The translations under genes and the position numbers were made by a program. The notes under the pieces are model-generated. The model was given only the letters and a program-made list of their open reading frames with translations, ran no database searches and was not told where the DNA came from. From NCBI GenBank assembly GCA_036924085.1, contig JAVGWX010000018.1:21712464-21776463 (forward strand): a DNA stretch of 64,000 bases. The letters run 5' to 3'. Shown here piece after piece: positions 1-10,884 of the stretch (positions are counted from its first letter, which is position 1; every line of letters begins with the position of its first letter). The stretch comes from Ariolimax columbianus. Lineage: Eukaryota; Mollusca; Gastropoda; Stylommatophora; Arionidae.

Positions 1-429
1 TAAAAAAATGTTTCTTCCTTACGTTGAGAGGTGTTTGACTCGTACAACGGTGCATGACTCGGTCGATACATATTCTCTAAGACGCTAACAAATTGCTCAT
101 GATGCCTGACATGGTCGTCCCGTTCAGATTACAACAGCAGAAATGATTCGAGTTTCCAGTCGGTTAACGATTTAACCTACATCACAATGCATGAACTCAC
201 TTTGTCGGAAGACTTTGGAGGGAGACGTTACGCGAAATACGAACAGATTTAACGTGGTTCAAATAAGCCTGAGACGGCAAACAAAAGACTTATATGTTTG
301 CAGCTGTTGGTCCACTGTTATATGGACACTGAATAACAAAGTAAAGAGTATCGACACCTTCGAAATGTGAGTATATAGAAGACAGGCGCGGTTTTATTGG
401 ATAAGGAGACAACAAATGTGTAGGTATTG

Positions 430-612
430 AAAAGGTTGTAGGTGAAAAAAGAATTACTGACCGAAATCACAGTTAGACAGTTAAGATATTTTAGCCATAT
501 AACAAGACTAGGGTATTGATGAAAGACGGTCCTCCAAGAGGTAGACAGCCTTACGTGTGGGTGGATAACATCAAGAGATGGACTGGCAAAAGACTGTCAG
601 ATAGCACCATTA
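430..612 (+). mobile_element. LINE remnant, RTE-like C-terminus
   Basis: Conceptual translation in shifting frames gives LRYFSHITR followed by GRQPYVWVDNIKRWTGKRLS. This is the pattern (LRW-GH-R, GRP--W-DNIK-WTG) found at the C-terminal end of RTE-like endonuclease/reverse transcriptases. Frameshifts and stops make it non-functional. A 44-bp minisatellite starts where it ends. Family placement is from motif recognition only. Confidence 0.6.
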
Positions 613-1413
613 CTGACTGTCGTAGTTCTCAGAATAACTGTTTGTAGCCCAGAAACTGACTGCTCTTAGCCCTCAGAAAGACTGTTTATAGCTCAGAAAC
701 TCACTGTCCATAGTCCTCAGAAAGACTGTTTATAGCTCAGAAACTCACTGTCCATAGTCCTCAGAAGGACTGTTTGTAGCCAAGAAACTCACTCCGCGTA
801 GTCCTCAGAATAACTGTTTGTAGCCAAGAAACTGACTGCTCTTAGCCCTCAGAAAGACTGTTTATAGCTCAGAAACTCACTGTCAATAGTCCTCATTAGG
901 ACTGTTTGTAGCCAAGAAACTCACTCCACATAGTCCTCAGAAGGACTGTTTGTAGCCCAGAAACTCATTCCCGTAGTCCTCAGAAGGACTGTTTGTAGCC
1001 CAGAAACTCACTCCACGTAGTCCTCAGAAGGACTGTTTGTAGTCCAGAAACTCACTCCCCGTAGTCCTCAGAAGGACTGTTTGTAGCCCAGAAACTTACT
1101 GTCCATAGTCCTCAGAAGGACTGTTTGTAGCCAAGAAACTTACTGTCCATAGTCCTCAGAAGGACTGTTTGTAGCCAAGAAACTTACTGTCCATAGTCCT
1201 CAGAAGGACTGTTTGTAGCCAAGAAACTTACTGTCCATAGTCCTCAGAAGGACTGTTTGTAGCTCAGAAACTCACTCCCCGTAGTCCTAACAAGGACTGT
1301 TTGTAGGCAAAAACTCACTGTTCATAGTTCTCAGAAGGACTGTTTGTAGTCCAGAAACTCACTCCCCGTAGTCCTCAGAAGGACTGTTTGTAGCCCAGAA
1401 ACTCACTCCCCGT
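613..1413. repeat. 44-bp minisatellite, about 18 copies
   Basis: The repeating unit contains GTCCTCAGAAGGAC, then TGTTTGTAGCC and AGAAACTCACT. Units are imperfect, with a variable part between the AGAAACT block and the TAGTCCTC block. The core is a short palindrome (GTCCT / AGGAC with a 4-base loop), so each unit could form a small hairpin. No protein is proposed. Confidence 0.9.
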
Positions 1414-1424
1414 ACTCTTCATAA

Positions 1425-2130
1425 GTACTCGAAGAAAAACAGGAAAAAGAATAAGTTATTGAAAAAAATTGAAGTAAAAAGTAGAACAAGAAAAAGAACA
1501 CGGGGAAGATAAACAAAGGTAAAAGTAGTTGTGAAAGAAAAAGTAGAAAAACTAAAAGAAAAAAAGAGAAACAAGAAGAAAATAAGAAAATGAGAAAAAA
1601 AAACATAATGAAAAAAAAAGAAGAATTAAAAAAAGAGGCAGGAAGCCAGAAATGAAGTAGAGTAGGAAGAAAAAGAATAAGAAGAGGATAATTATGAGGA
1701 AGACAGAACGAAGATACACAAGAAAAAAATTAAGAGAAGTAAGAAAAATGAAAAAGAAGACAATGAAGAAACAAACAGAGAAAGAAGAAAAAAAGAAGAA
1801 AACGAATAAGAAGAGAATAAAACCAGGAATATACGAAAAGAAGACGACAAATTAAGAAGAATAAGAAGAAGAAACACATAAATAGAGAAATTAGAAGATG
1901 AAGTAGGAAGTAAGAAATGAAGCAAAGAAGGAAGAAGAAGAAGAAGATGGTGATGTGGAAGACAGAAAGAAGTTACACAATAAAACAAATTAAGAGAAGT
2001 AGAAAAAAAGAAGATGACGAAGAAGTAAAGACAGAAAGAAACAGACAAATAGACGAGAAGAAAAAGAAGAAGAAGACGAAGAAGAAGAGAATACGACCTG
2101 GAATATTCGAAAAGAATCTGAAGAAGAATT
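1425..2130. repeat. Purine-rich (AAG/GAA) tract
   Basis: About 0.7 kb consisting almost only of A and G on the plus strand, rich in AAGAAG and GAAAAAG. Open frames here encode only Phe/Leu/Ser-rich or Lys/Glu-rich strings, as expected of low-complexity DNA, so they are not annotated as genes. Confidence 0.9.
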
Positions 2131-2502
2131 AGCATTTTTTAAATAACAGAAACCAGAAAATGAAAGCAAAAGTAAAGTAGGTGATGAGCAAGTAAATAGC
2201 AAAGACTTGAGATTAGAGTAAGAATCAGACAGAAAATAGTCGGTCTGTGCCAACACAGGAAGGTGGCTGAAATTGAATCATTACAGTCAATACTAGATGG
2301 GGCATTGCACTTGATCTGAAGAGATGGCATTAACTCTATAGATGAATTGTGTGGCATAGTTAAATAGAGTAGTCTTGCTTCGTGTACCAGGGATCTGAAT
2401 CTAGGGTCTCAAACATTAGCTGCCTTGAGGGCGAATGTAGTTGAAAGTAATGCATCAACCGTCCTGTTATAACATGTTCATGTTTCCAGGCAAATTACAG
2501 CC
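2131..2502. other. Intergenic, nothing recognised
   Basis: Mixed-composition sequence with stops in every frame. I see no repeat family or coding signal. Confidence 0.6.
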
Positions 2503-2943
2503 AAGTTAATTGACAATTGGTAACGTGACGTCAAGTTAAGGGACAGAGAATAACATGAAATCAGGTTAATGGACAGAGTAATATGAAATCAAGTTAATAG
2601 ACGAAAGGTAACATGAAGTTGAGTTAATGGCGGAAAGGTAACATAAAGTCGAGTTAATGGCGGAAAGGTAACATAAAGTGGAGTTAATGAACGAAAGATA
2701 ACATGAAGTCAAGTTAATGAACGAAATATAACATGAGGTCGAGTTAATAGAAAGAGAATAACTTGAAGACAAGTTAATGGACATAGAGTAACATGAAATC
2801 AAGTTAATGGCAGAAAGATACATGAAGTTAAGTTAAGGAACAGAGAGTAACATGAAGTCAATATACAGAGAGTAACATGTCGTCATTTTAATGAACAAAG
2901 TGTAACAGAAAGTCATGTTATTAGACAAAAGACAACATAAAAT
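2503..2943. repeat. 30-bp minisatellite with AAGTCAAGTTAAT core
   Basis: About 14 degenerate units of roughly 30 bp, built on AAGTCAAGTTAATGGACAGA followed by a variable TAACATG. The core AAGTCAAGTTAAT recurs in the arrays at 32445-32855 and 33713-33930. Confidence 0.85.
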
Positions 2944-3479
2944 ATGTCGAAGCTTCAAGAGCAGTTTGAAGTCTGTTATAGGACCTTTAAAAAATATCAG
3001 TCTCGGTTCCAGTTTAAAGTCTTGCTAAAGGACCAAAACAGCATAAACAATGTCGGTGCAGCCTCTCAAGAAAAGAACAAAAGCACGAAACAGTTGGTGT
3101 TCGAAGCCTTTCAGGTGTTCCCTAATCTCAAGGTGGTTAGATCGAGTGTCTAGTCCCTTCGTATATGGACGATACACTCGGATGTACCTGTGTTAACGCT
3201 GTACACGTAAAAAAACGATTGACAGTTGAAAATCACTGTACGGGCAAATATTTGAAAGATTCAGAATTTCCTACCCATTACGTCATCGACCTTGCCACAG
3301 GCCTAGTACGTCGCAAAAAAGCAAAACTACAGAAAGAACCTACTACGAATAGCTTCAGCCACCTGTCTAAGTACCAGGATTCAGAGTATTCCAAGTAGGA
3401 CATTGTGTCTACAGTTGGGATAGCTAAGCTCATCCCCAATTTGTCCCCTCAGTCGTATCTGTGTCTTCGTTCAACGCCT
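2944..3479. other. Unassigned, two short ORFs of unknown status
   Basis: Two plus-strand ORFs lie here (2944-3153, 69 aa; 3165-3398, 77 aa). The second has ordinary amino-acid composition, including GCTCVNAVHVKKR and HYVIDLATGLVRRKK, and might be a gene or retroelement scrap. I do not recognise a family, and length alone does not separate them from chance ORFs. Confidence 0.3.
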
Positions 3480-3990
3480 GATCAAAGTCTCAGTTTCTCT
3501 TTCAAAGGATACAGTTGTTTGTAACGCTGTTTTATGTCCGTACAGCTTTTTGTTTCATTTCTGTCTGTTGAAACCTGTATTGTCCTTCTTTTTTCTGCGT
3601 AATCCTGCAGCTTTGTAGGATGTGTTCCACGGTCATGGTATGCTCCCCATACTAAAATATGTCTTTGTCTCAATCCTCATTTTGTTGTAAAGATGGCCAT
3701 TGAGTCTGTTATGCTTATTTCTCATTCAGAATGAGACGACATGCTTTTCTCTAGTTGAATTATAGTAATTGTCTTCTTTTGGAAAGTCGAGGTGTTCATT
3801 AGCCCATCTCCTCTCGAAGGAGACTTTAATTATGAACTTGCTCTCATTATACGTAATGCTCAGGTCTGTTTGTGGGGATGCTTCTCCATACTTTGCTGGT
3901 TAGTTTGTCTGCAGCTTCATTGCCTTCGATATTGCAGTAGGATGATATCCACTGAATGACTAACCTTGGGTGTTCTTCTGAGGGATGTGT
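3480..3990 (-). mobile_element. Jockey/I-like LINE remnant: RNase H end and C-terminal tail
   Basis: Minus-strand translation gives LVIQWISSYCNIEGNEAADK. This matches the last RNase H motif (QW-P-H-GI-GNE-AD), with the usual Pro-Ala-His altered. It is followed after several stops by GEHTMTVEHILQSCRITQKK, the His/Cys tail of LINE ORF2 proteins. Many in-frame stops show a dead fragment. The architecture resembles the larger LINE at 19.3-22.1 kb, but it is a different and older copy. Confidence 0.65.
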
Positions 3991-4008
3991 CGTGCTGTCC
4001 TTGTTGCT

Positions 4009-4550
4009 GGTTTTGTTGTTGTTGCTTAATGCCCCAAATGAGTATGTTTATTATTTTGTGCGTACCTAAACGGATGTTAAGTGGCGAGTTGTAGTACCTT
4101 TCTTCACATCCCGAGCGTGCTGATGAAAGTCAACCATGGTCCTCTAGGCGGTTCTGCTATGCCTGGCTTCATCTGCGTGACTCTCACTACTACGGGGATC
4201 ACGTCAATCCACATCTAGTCAGCCAAACTGCCTTAAAAACCGTATGTTTCCAGGGAATGCTACATTGAAGAGAGATAATGGTCTTGGTCAGTATGTTGTG
4301 TCTGACCCTGAAGTGACGTCCTGGTCAGTATGTAGTTACTGATCCTGAAGTGAGGTCCAGGTCAGTATGTTGTGCCTGACCCTGAAGCGACGTCCTGGTC
4401 AGTATGTGGTGCCTGACCCTGAAGCGACGTCCTGGTCAGTATGTTGTACCTGACCCTGAAGCGACGTCCTGGTCAGTATGTTGTACCTAACCCTGAAGCG
4501 ACGTCCTGGTCAGTGTGTTGTGCCTGATCGGACTAGCGTCTCAGTTCTCC
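4009..4550 (-). mobile_element. Family A retroposon, copy A1
   Basis: On the plus strand the order is a GTT-rich stretch, a conserved body (AGTGGCGAGTTGTAGTA, CATCCCGAGCGTGCTGATGA, ATGCCTGGCTTCATCTGCGT), then about seven 36-bp monomers (about 4285-4530) of the type CTGGTCAGTATGTTG / CCTGACCCTGAAGCGACGT. It ends in CTAGCGTCTCAGTTCTCC, which A3 also carries. The inferred sense strand is minus, because the GTT stretch then reads as a 3' (CAA)n tail, as in the copy with a TSD (58849-59215). Confidence 0.75.
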
Positions 4551-4914
4551 AGATCTGTTTCGGGCAGTACATGCGCTCGAGATCTCCATCTTTGTTTTGT
4601 TCTAGCACTGTTAATAATGATGAGGCATAGTTAATGAGAGTTTTCATGCAAGATACCTTACGACTTGCGTTGCAGGTGTTACTAGCCTTTTTTCTACTAC
4701 CTGTAAATCCCTCGACGTCTCCTAAATTGTATCCATAACTGTATCGACTGGGAGAAGCGGTCATACCTCGTAAAAACCTCCGACAGGCAAGGTCTATCAA
4801 ACTGCACCAGTGATTTGACAGAATGGATCGTACTCAGCATATTTGCTATGAGTAGCAATGTGGTACACAGACACCTGTGCCACTTACTTGCGATTGTACT
4901 TAATTTGTATCCAA
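4551..4914. other. Intergenic, nothing recognised
   Basis: A minus-strand ORF (4510-4800, 96 aa) crosses this stretch, but its lower end reads through the family A array, so it is not credible as a gene. No repeat family recognised. Confidence 0.4.
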
Positions 4915-5375
4915 ACAGATGGAAGATGCAATTACGAAATAAAATGAGAATGACCCAAGCAAAATCGGTCTTCCAGACCATGAAGGGAATATTGTGCAAC
5001 AAATCCTTGTTGCTGGAACTAAGAAAGCGAGTCCATTTATGCTACGTGGAACCAGTGCGGACATATGGGAGTGAATTATTGACAATCAGCAAGCTAGCGC
5101 ATAGATCTTTGGAAACAGCGAAGATGTGGTTTTACATAAAAGTATTGGGGATCTCGTGGACTGCAAGGAAGATTCATAATGCGGTACTCGAAGGGGCACA
5201 AACACGAAGACAACTCATTGCAAGGATCAGAACAAGGCAGTCATCCTTTCCTGTGCATGTTATGATAAGAGGAGGCTTGGAGCACGTTGACAATGAGAAA
5301 GATAGCAGGAAAGAGAGACAGAGGAAAGCCGAGAGAGAAGATGTTTGACAGCCTGAGATCACGGCATGGGCAACA
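4915..5375 (+). mobile_element. LINE remnant, BovB/RTE-like C-terminal region
   Basis: The plus-strand frame includes YVEPVRTYGSELLTI, SLETAKMWFYIKVLGISWTA and IRTRQSSFPVHVMIR. These match the post-RT region of BovB/RTE-type LINE proteins (YGSE-WT, MW--R--L-ISWT, RKRQ--F-GHV-R). The reading then shifts frame into RGKPREKMFDSL, the usual basic C-terminus. The frameshift near 5330 and loss of the upstream RT show an inactive 5'-truncated fragment. Confidence 0.75.
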
Positions 5376-5908
5376 ATCAACAACAGAGTAGGTAAACGAC
5401 ACACGTGATAGAAGCGGTTAGAGTTTCATTGTCGTCAACGCCAATCGACATGGCACCTGATGATGATCCAAATTAACTTTGCTCCCCCTTAATTCTTTAC
5501 CTTAGACCTCAATAGTTTAAGAATCCCCGATTCGAACACTGACCCAACTTCACCGAAAGAGCTCTTGTGCTAAACTTGCGTAGCAGACACAAACAAAACT
5601 GTTGTGGGAACTTAACACCTGCTGCAGAAGAACAAGAACTCTGTTGGCCCGACCTTCTGATCAATATGGAACCAAAAAACAGTAGCTATCTTCCCTGAAC
5701 TATTTACCATCAGCCTCATCTTAAGCAATTCTAGCCAAGTCTATTTATGAAACCTTTCAAGCGATGAAAATGAAGTGGATATCCAATATGCAAATGCTCG
5801 TAGTTCAGTATTAGTTCTTGTTGGGTGGTAAACTGCGTGAAAAGGGCATATTTTGTGCACAGCTGTGTACCTTTGTAATGTTCCGTTAATTTGTAATGTG
5901 TACCGTTA
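5376..5908. other. Intergenic, nothing recognised
   Basis: Unique-looking sequence with stops in all frames. No repeat family or RNA gene seen. Confidence 0.5.
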
Positions 5909-5947
5909 CGCACACGCACACACGCACGCACACACACACACACACAT

Positions 5948-6006
<59 letters not shown>
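5909..6006. repeat. Compound (CA)n(TA)n microsatellite
   Basis: CA/CG dinucleotides from 5909 run into a (TA) tract from about 5968 to 6006. A shorter TA run follows at about 6091-6102. Open frames here are microsatellite read-through. Confidence 0.95.
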
Positions 6007-6009
<3 letters not shown>

Positions 6010-6412
6010 TTCAATACAATCGTAATGTACACAATTTTGTTACCTTTGTTATACAGTTGCGCCAAGTAGATGTTAGCGCCATGTCCACGTATATATATAT
6101 ATACAGTTGGTGGCATCACATCTCGCTAGTGTTTCCTGAACCATTTGGCGCCACTTCTGTCTGTCCAACCCCATAACCTCGATGTCTGTCAAGGTTTTGA
6201 CAGTTCACTTTAGAACATAATCTGGCCAGAGCCGCTAGGGGCGACCTTTTTTTTCACTTGCCAGTGACTGCGTCTTTGAGTAGCTTGTTTGGGAGTCCAC
6301 TCTTTCACATTACATGACCGTACCACTAGAGCTCGTATGCAGTGGCATGCGATGACTTTTCTCAATTGGGACTAAGTTCGAGGATGCCTAACAAGTAGTA
6401 GAAATATCGTTC
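6007..6412. other. Intergenic, nothing firmly recognised
   Basis: No sustained ORF. Faint protein-like words on the minus strand could belong to a very old LINE, but they are too weak to call. Confidence 0.4.
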
Positions 6413-6766
6413 AGTTGTTGTTGTTGTTGATGTTGTTGTTGAATGCTCACAATGAGTAGGATTACTCTTTCATGCGCCCTAAAAAGGGCGTTAAGTGGCG
6501 GGTTATCGTAGCTTTCCTCACATCAGAGCGTGCTGATGAAGGTGGATCGAGGTTCTCCATACGGATGTGCTATGCTTTTCTTCACCTGTGTGTCGCTCAC
6601 TACTACGGTGATAACGTCTATCCTCACCTTGTTAGCCACGCTGCCATGAAAGCAGCCCGTTTCCAGGAAAGGCTACGAGGAAGCCGAGGTGAGAGTGAAT
6701 GTTTTGCCTGACACTGACTAACATGTATGATGAATTTATTTTGCCTGACCAGACGTTAGTATTCCT
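6413..6766 (-). mobile_element. Family A retroposon, copy A2 (short form)
   Basis: A GTT run (6413-6440) is followed by GAATGCTCACAATGAGTAGG, the conserved body and a terminal TTGCCTGACCAGACGTTAGT. It carries only about one monomer (TGCCTGACACTGACTAACAT), so it gives the short form of the family. ATATCGT lies on both sides (about 6403 and 6771), a weak candidate for a TSD. Confidence 0.8.
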
Positions 6767-6879
6767 TCTCATATCGTAGAGTACTGCAACGCAACGTGGT
6801 ACGCAGATAGTGAGGATTTAACTAAAATGTCTGGTTTAGTCCTACCAGACCAATGACAGCACGCTACTGCTTGCGTGTT

Positions 6880-7405
6880 TGACCTCTAACAGGAGACCTT
6901 GATAAAGCTCGACAGACTGTGTAATTGTATTTCCTGCGTTGACATCTGTGACACGGTCCCAAGGATCCGCCTGAAGTATCTTATCTCCATCTTCTGTCCG
7001 ATTCTGCATTTAGCGTCCATGTCTCACACACGTAGAGGTAAACAGAGAGGATTAGTGCTTGTATTAGTTTGGTCTTAGTTTTAAGCGAGATGTTCTTTCC
7101 ACAAAAGATTCAGTTAGTTTGAGTGTCGTTGTTGCTTATGCCAGGCCTTATTCTTAGCTCTGCCTTTGTTCTTTCTGCCCTAATTACAGGTGTCAGATAT
7201 TTGTGTTGTGTGTCTCGATCTGTTTGCCATCTATATTGAAGATGTCATTGAATCCACTCCTGTTTGTCCTTAGTTGTGTCTTTTCGTGGTTGATTTCTCT
7301 GCCACATTTCCGAGGTGCGGTAGCAATCCTTGTCGTTAGGTTTGTAGCTATTTTCTAATTTCCAAGCCATTGCATGTATATCATCAGTGAAACGGATGTT
7401 TGTAA
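6880..7405 (-). mobile_element. LINE remnant, RTE-like, strongly decayed
   Basis: Minus-strand translation contains IRFTDDIHAMAWKLE, equivalent to the RT FADDI motif with F altered. Further on it has short matches to the post-RT region, including RYFRRILGTVSQ near 6950. Stops are frequent. It lies directly downstream, on the same strand, of the LINE C-terminus ending at 7414, so two LINE fragments are juxtaposed. Confidence 0.5.
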
Positions 7406-7413
7406 CCTTCAGG

Positions 7414-7790
7414 TCAGGTCAGGTCCTCCCGTAACCGGTGAGGTCGTTGGGGCACACATAAAGACATCCTCACGACACTACGCCATCCTTCTCTGTCAGC
7501 GACCGCTGCCTGTGCCTCTTCTGGTCGGAGATTGGTCCATTCTTTTATGTTGTCCTCCCACCTCTTTTTGGGACGGCCTCTCCGTCGTCTACCTTGCACC
7601 TTTCCACGGAGGATCGTATTTACAAGACCAGTTGATCTCGATATGTGACCGTTTCAAGCGAGTTTCCTTCTTTTGACCGTTGCCAAGAGGTCTTCAAAAG
7701 GCCCTATTGCTGTTGTATTTTCTCATTTGTATCTCGATCTTTGAACGTTACGTTTAAAAGTCTTCTGAAACATCTCACCTCCAACCTTAT
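7414..7790 (-). mobile_element. LINE remnant, RTE-like C-terminus
   Basis: The minus strand reads PFEDLLATVKRRKLA, then RSTGLVNTILRGKVQGRRRR, then GRPKKRWEDNIKEWTN. This is the canonical C-terminal end of RTE-like ORF2 (TVKRRKL-W-GH, GR-RKRW-DNIKEWTG). A stop replaces the usual Trp before GH. It ends in a short CTGACCTGACCTGA-like repeat, consistent with the simple tandem 3' end of RTE elements. The RT part of a similar element lies upstream on the same strand at 8190-8680. Confidence 0.8.
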
Positions 7791-7794
7791 GCTT

Positions 7795-8173
7795 TGTAAC
7801 CTTGCGCTCACATATTAGTTCTGTAACCTTGCGCTCACATATTAGTTATGTAACCTTGCGCTCACATATTAGTGCTGTAACCTTGCGCTCACATATTAGT
7901 TCTGTAACCTTACGCTCACATATTAGTTCTGTAACCTTGCGCTCACATATTAGTTCTGTAACCTTGCGCTCACATATTAGTTTTGTAACCTTGCGCTCAC
8001 ATATTAGTTCTGTAACCTTGAGCTCACATATTAGTTCTGTAACCTTGCGCTCACATTTTAGTTCTGTAACCTTGCGCTCACATATTAGTTCTGTAACCTT
8101 GCGCTCACATATTAGTTATGTAACCTTGCGCTCACATATTAGTTCTGTAACTTTGCGCTCACATATTAGTTCC
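7795..8173. repeat. 27-bp minisatellite, 14 copies
   Basis: The near-perfect unit is TAACCTTGCGCTCACATATT plus AGTTCTG. Because 27 is a multiple of three, it yields an open nine-residue peptide repeat (RSHISSVTL), which I regard as a by-product. It sits between two same-strand LINE pieces. Confidence 0.95.
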
Positions 8174-8189
8174 ATGGTGACCACCTGGA

Positions 8190-8680
8190 GCATGGCGACA
8201 ATCCTTTACAGGAATATATTCAGCAGAGTGAATGACAATAGACAGCCCTGTCTTACAACGACCGAAGTTGAAAACCAATCTCCCTGTTTGCCATTTCTGA
8301 AGTCTGCACTCGAAGCCTTGTCATACAGGTCCATAATGATATCGATAAGTTGGTTGTCCATTCCACACTGATGTAATATGTCCCAGAGGGCATCCTGCCA
8401 CACTTTGTCAAACATCTTTGTGAAGTCGACAAAGATATTTTAGATGTTTCTTTGCTATTCGCCATTCTTTTCACACAGCAGTCGCATGTTGAATCTATGC
8501 TCAGCGAAAGCCAACCTGCTGTTCCGATACAATCTCATCTGTTTTTGATTGTAGCCTGTTCATTATGATCTTTAGCGTAACGTTACTTGCGTTGTTGATC
8601 AGACTAATAGTAAAATAGTTAGTACATAGTTGTGTACTGCCTTTCTTTTGGATGGTAATGACGGGGTAGTAGTTGGCAAC
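8190..8680 (-). mobile_element. LINE remnant, RTE-like reverse transcriptase fingers/palm
   Basis: Minus-strand frames give NYFTISLINNASNVTLKIIM, then NRLQSKTDEIVSEQQVGFR, then after frameshifts FTKMFDKVWQDALWDILHQC and finally GDWFSTSVVVRQGCLLSFTL. These are RT motifs: NYR-ISL, LI-EEQ-GFR, D---AFD-VW, and the VRQGC-LSP turn. The catalytic FADD block is absent and several stops occur, so this is a fossil. It may be the upstream part of the element whose C-terminus is at 7414-7790, with the minisatellite expanded between them. Confidence 0.8.
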
Positions 8681-8875
8681 CCTCTCCAGTTAGTTCGATC
8701 TTGAGCTGCTTTTTTCAGCTTCCCTTCGGTTGAGAGCCAGCCATCGAAGTTCACATTTACAGTCTCTATTCCAGGTGTTTCTTGGTTTACCTCTATATAG
8801 GATGATCCTAGGCTATGAAGAATTGAAATATGAGAGTAAAGAAAATCGTGATCAACTGGAGGCAAATAAGTATAC
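8681..8875 (-). mobile_element. Possible short LINE C-terminal scrap
   Basis: The minus strand contains KLKKAAQDRTNWRGL, a pattern like the AAQDR--WR motif at the extreme C-terminus of RTE-like proteins. It is too short to classify. Confidence 0.35.
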
Positions 8876-8884
8876 TTATGACCA

Positions 8885-9065
8885 ATAGCAGAGACAGAGG
8901 ATGATCTACAAGCACTGATGAATAATATCAGTACGGAAGTTCAAACACTCTAGGTAGTATGTTCGCTGATGACGGCAGAGTGGATAGAGAGATCGCACAT
9001 ATAATTCAGAAGGCGAACAGTGTCCAATGTCAAATTGCTCTGATTTTGAAAGACCCTAAACTGCT
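8885..9065 (+). mobile_element. LINE remnant, post-RT segment
   Basis: Plus-strand words AETEDDLQALMNN and DGRVDREIAHIIQKANSVQC resemble the segment after the RT core of RTE-like LINEs (E-EEDLQ-L, DG-V--EI--RI-KA). Frameshifts separate them. Confidence 0.5.
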
Positions 9066-9214
9066 TCTTTCAACTAGAGGAGGCTGATAAATACACTATT
9101 TATTTCTACATTGTGTTACCAATATCAATCTTGGTCCTTACTAGCAACCCATAAGAGTAAAATCCAGAGCCAATACTGTAGAATGACTGACAAATCGAGG
9201 GCACTTTCGTTGGA

Positions 9215-9515
9215 TCTAATAGTGAACATGTGCTGGTATTAGACCCACGGAAGACAGGTCAGTTGTACCCTCCTAATGAAAGAGCGTCTGCTACGGTAAC
9301 CCTGCTTAACCCTACAGAAATCGCAGGTTCCAGACACTTGGTCATTGACTGACTAAAAAACCCTCTATTGATTAGTGGGGTCTAATAGTGAACGGGTGCT
9401 GGTATTAGACCCTCGGAAGACAGGTCAGTTTTACCCTACTAAAGACAGGGCGTTGCTACGGTAAGTCCTGCTCAACTAGAGAATAATCGCAAATTGCAGA
9501 CATTTGGTCCACATG
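9215..9515. repeat. 166-bp tandem duplication
   Basis: TCTAATAGTGAAC starts at 9215 and again at 9381, and the rest follows in register (GTGCTGGTATTAGACCC, GGAAGACAGGTCAGTT, GCTACGGTAA). This gives nearly two copies of a 166-bp unit with substitutions. Confidence 0.8.
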
Positions 9516-9597
9516 CTAGGCTGATAAGCCAACGGTGCGGAGGCTACCATAGGAGGGATTACGGCCGAACGCCTCTAAGCCGGAATCCCGCCCTAAA

Positions 9598-10230
9598 TCT
9601 CCCTCACCACTGCGATGGGAGGCTACGATAGGGTTGGGACCTGGGGCTTGCGTCTCAGCCCGTCCCGGTCGAGCCGCAGAAATGCACCTGGCCAAATACA
9701 TTCCTGCCTCGCTCTTTACCTCTGTCTGCTATCAGTCATCCCAATGGACGCAGAAGAGATGCAGTCCAGCGGACATTGCACCTCCTGCCCTATTGTGACG
9801 ACGTCCCAGGTGTCGGGGAGTGCTAGGCCGAGATGAGCCGAGAAAATAAAGGGAGCAAAGAGATACCTCATTCATATGCATATGCTACGTTTCTGGCAGG
9901 ACGTGACGATCCTGAGACACAGTCACACTGGACTTCCTCTCTTCCGGGATAGTACAAACTAGTACATAGTCCATCATATCATTGCCAAACCCTATAGACA
10001 CGAGTGGGGAAGACTCGTTAGTCCTGCAAGACAACTTCCCTAAGAGAGACAACTCTGACCAAAAACAACTGCTGCCTTGCAGATAGGCTGGGGACAGCCA
10101 AAGGCTAAGGAGGGCATCCCTACAGAAACGCCTGTTGAAATCGAATGCACTGAGCCACAGGCTTAACCAAATAAAACAGTGCAACGTAAATACCGCTGTA
10201 AACAGCGTACGATGAAGAAGAAGAAGAAGA
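9598..10230 (+). mobile_element. Family B retroposon, copy B1
   Basis: About 630 bp similar, in the opposite orientation, to 27983-28644 and 54449-55016. It ends with CAGCGTACGATGAAGAAG and a (GAA)n tail at 10213-10230. A 99-residue minus-strand ORF (9885-10184) has a counterpart in B2 but is broken in B3. The conservation is more simply explained by shared nucleotide ancestry than by coding. Confidence 0.8.
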
Positions 10231-10589
10231 TCCAGAGCTGTGAGATGAGCTGCGTGAGGAGTATAGCCGTAAAGACAATCAGTTACCGAATCCGCAATAC
10301 GACGCTGGGGATGATAGTGTGGATAAACCTAGTAAGTGTCTACATTGACTCTCAACAAATCAAGTTTTTTGTCATTTAGTCAGAATGCACAGCCTGCAAC
10401 GAGAAGCATACCATATGCAGGTCTCCGGCCCACGAGCAAGGGGCATACCTCGCTGTCGGTGGATCTAGGGTGTCTCTGACAATCTCAGGCAGTTACACCT
10501 AACGATAGCACAAGCCTCCTACTTGGAGATAACAAAAAATCGACGTATCCCACCTCTCTGCGACGCCGTATAACAAGAGCAAGATGACA
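10231..10589. other. Intergenic, nothing recognised
   Basis: Mixed sequence after the B1 tail. No repeat family or coding signal identified. Confidence 0.4.
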
Positions 10590-10665
10590 AAAGAAGAAGA
10601 AATAGAAGAAGAAGAAGAAGAAGAAGAAGAAGAAGAAGAAGAAGAAGAAGAAGAAGAAAGAAAGA
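10590..10665. repeat. (GAA)n microsatellite
   Basis: About 70 bp of GAA repeats. It may be the tail of a lost retroposon, since the GAA-tailed families here end the same way, but no body is recognisable next to it. Confidence 0.9.
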
Positions 10666-10884
10666 ATATCAGCGAAATGACAAGTCAATGACACGAAAAT
10701 AAATATAGAAAAAACCAAGACAATGAACATAGCAAAAGAACCAATGGCAGTGAAGGGGTCATTAAAGAGGAAAAGAACGAGCAAATATATCAATTTCCAT
10801 ACCTGTGTCAATTCATAACAGAAGATGTTCGATGCCAAAGAGAAATAAGAACTAGAGTATGTTTGATAAAGAAGGCAATTAGAG

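Noticed and set aside
4009..4550. Helitron or Helentron/pearl-type element
   Set aside because: The tandem core is suggestive, but related copies have TSDs and a simple tail, and no TC...CTRR termini were found.
9885..10184. Conserved 99-codon gene on the minus strand
   Set aside because: A similar frame is open in B2 but broken in B3; all three are copies of one retroposon, so DNA-level ancestry explains the match.
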